Assembly: GCA_038373865.1 (NCBI GenBank) | Contig: JAXGGA010001024.1 | Location: forward strand, 1-64,000 | Length of the DNA: 64,000 nucleotides | Direction of reading: 5' to 3' | From: Uloborus plumipes | Taxonomy: Eukaryota > Arthropoda > Arachnida > Araneae > Uloboridae | Shown here: positions 62,826-64,000 of the stretch, one piece after another | Layout of the letters: each line of letters starts with the position of its first letter | How positions within the stretch are numbered: position 1 is the first letter of the stretch | Position numbers and translations under genes: made by a program | Notes under the pieces: model-generated | Databases searched by the model: none | Told to the model about the DNA's origin: nothing | Seen by the model: only the letters and a program-made list of their open reading frames with translations

Positions 62826-63045
62826 AAAACGCGATGTGAATAGCGTTGCTATTTTCATGTTGAGTAGTGTGCAGCAGGAAGTAAAATATATCTTCGGTGT
62901 ATGCCGTTTGACCAGGGGTTCCTGCAGTTGTAAAATATGAAAACAAGCTTAAATTTTTCCTGTATTCTTTCAGATGTTTTTTCTTTTGTATTCGTCTTGT
63001 TTTTTTTTTTACTCTAAAGCATCGAAACGGTGATGAGATTAACGA

Positions 63046-63153
63046 CCCAAATAGCACACTTCGCTTTTTAAAGGTTGTAAAATGGTTACTAACGTTGTAA
63101 CAACCGCTTAAAAACGTTTATAAAACGTTTAAAGGTTATTTGTGCTACCTGGG
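63046..63153. mobile_element. Palindromic mini-element, copy 3
   Basis: CCCAAATAGCACACTTCGC ... TTTGTGCTACCTGGG, nearly identical to copies 1 and 2. Copies 2 and 3 are in the same orientation about 220 bp apart. Confidence 0.88.
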
Positions 63154-63459
63154 GAATTGCTCTGCATAAATCTTTTAACAACGTGAGAAAAAGCTCTAAG
63201 GTCATTCCACGAGCAAAGATTTTCTCCCGAATGTGACACAATTCAATTTCAAAACGTAAAGAACATTTTTTAACCTATGAAATCATAAGTGCATGCGTAA
63301 TTTATTACACTTTTTAAATATCACGAACTACATTTAAACCTCTTAAAAACCAAGGAGCCCTTTAAAATCAAAACGTCTTAATTTGTCTTATTCGAAGAAC
63401 AATGCCCTACACACCAATAGACGGGGATCAAAAATGTAGTTCGGCGTGGTATTAATTCG

Positions 63460-63494
63460 TTTTAAGCGTTTTCGAACTAACGAGGTTCTGCTGT
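63460..63494. repeat. Possible pogo-type terminus
   Basis: On the minus strand the sequence CAGCAGAACCTCGTTAGTTC with adjacent TA resembles a pogo/Tigger terminal repeat. The partner end was not found. Confidence 0.35.
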
Positions 63495-63897
63495 ACAGAT
63501 CTGTTACGTGTGGGACAAAATGTCGGATTTTTCGTGGAAAAGCAAAATATTTGTTTCTTTTTGAAACTAACGCAAAATGAAATTAGTAGAAAAGCGAAGT
63601 ATATATTTAATAAATTTTCAATAACAGATTCAAAGCATGTAAAATTAAAAGCTCTAAAGTTTATGCTGTAAAGTGTGCGCCCCAGAAGTAACCGTTGAAC
63701 TTAATTAAAAACTAACAATTAAAAAAGAAAGGACGTCTGTTTGCCCAATAACACATACAAATCAGGTACTTTTACCAGGTCAAAAATGTGTAGCTTTATT
63801 TTTTGAAGGTCCTCATTATTTTGTTTTTTATGAAAATGTAACGAAATTTTTCCCAAATTGTCCCACGTGTAACTAGGAATCACCAGTAGTGCATTAA

Positions 63898-64000
63898 CCC
63901 TACACTGCATGATTTTTTTTCTTCGAAAGAACTATATATATTTTTCAATGTAATAAGAAAACATTGGAAAACATTTTTAAAAATTTAATTTTGAGGATAG
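63898..64000. mobile_element. Left end of a TTAA-bounded element, cut by the window
   Basis: TTAA at 63894-63897 is followed by CCCTACACTGCATGATTTTT. This matches the inward-read right end of the 45743-46241 element (CCCTTCACTACACGATTTTT). The other end lies beyond the window. Confidence 0.65.

Noticed and set aside
1..64000. CRISPR arrays, rRNA genes, operons or phage-like systems
   Set aside because: The DNA is clearly animal nuclear in character. No regularly spaced identical repeats, rRNA-like sequence or prokaryotic gene clusters were seen.

Overview
This window is AT-rich animal nuclear DNA, most likely from an arthropod and plausibly a spider or other chelicerate. It has a sparse multi-exon gene with long introns, canonical GT/AG splice sites, mariner, Helitron, LINE and Penelope-type remnants, and many short inverted-repeat elements. 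No prokaryotic gene organisation, operon or CRISPR array is present. The species assignment is inference from repeat style and was not tested by search. Most open reading frames in the window are chance frames in AT-rich DNA.

One host gene is clear. Plus-strand exons at about 26909-27669, 29536-29916, 38626-38765 and 43512-43704 join in frame into a protein of at least about 483 residues. It has repeated MATH/TRAF-like domains and a short coiled-coil-like, acidic C-terminus. Its introns hold a Penelope-like remnant, an intact DDE transposon, a Helitron and several short elements. Just after the second recognised exon, the 3' part of that exon and its intron have been duplicated in tandem. Two copies are decayed. 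A third, 34474-34629, is nearly identical to the parent, is 156 bp long, is in phase 0 at both ends and keeps plausible splice sites. It could be a cassette exon.

The best autonomous mobile element is at 30380-34362. It is flanked by TTAA and carries one uninterrupted 444-residue transposase on the minus strand with a D, D(82)E catalytic layout. The intron duplications around it preserve related empty sites that fix its ends. Other TTAA-bounded short elements lie at 13912-14430, 26322-26537, 45743-46241 and 57445-58286, with single ends at 55512 and 63898.

Layout: 1-5.7 kb holds small repeats, a pogo-type inverted-repeat element with a broken reading frame, GGAGTC minisatellite and a Tigger-like element. 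6.0-11.4 kb is a Helitron plus two copies of a snap-back element. 11.4-26.3 kb is intergenic DNA with short inverted-repeat elements. 26.9-43.7 kb is the MATH gene. 43.7-64 kb is intergenic DNA with two LINE tails, a degenerate mariner, nested inverted-repeat elements near 57-58 kb and a large foldback near 60 kb.
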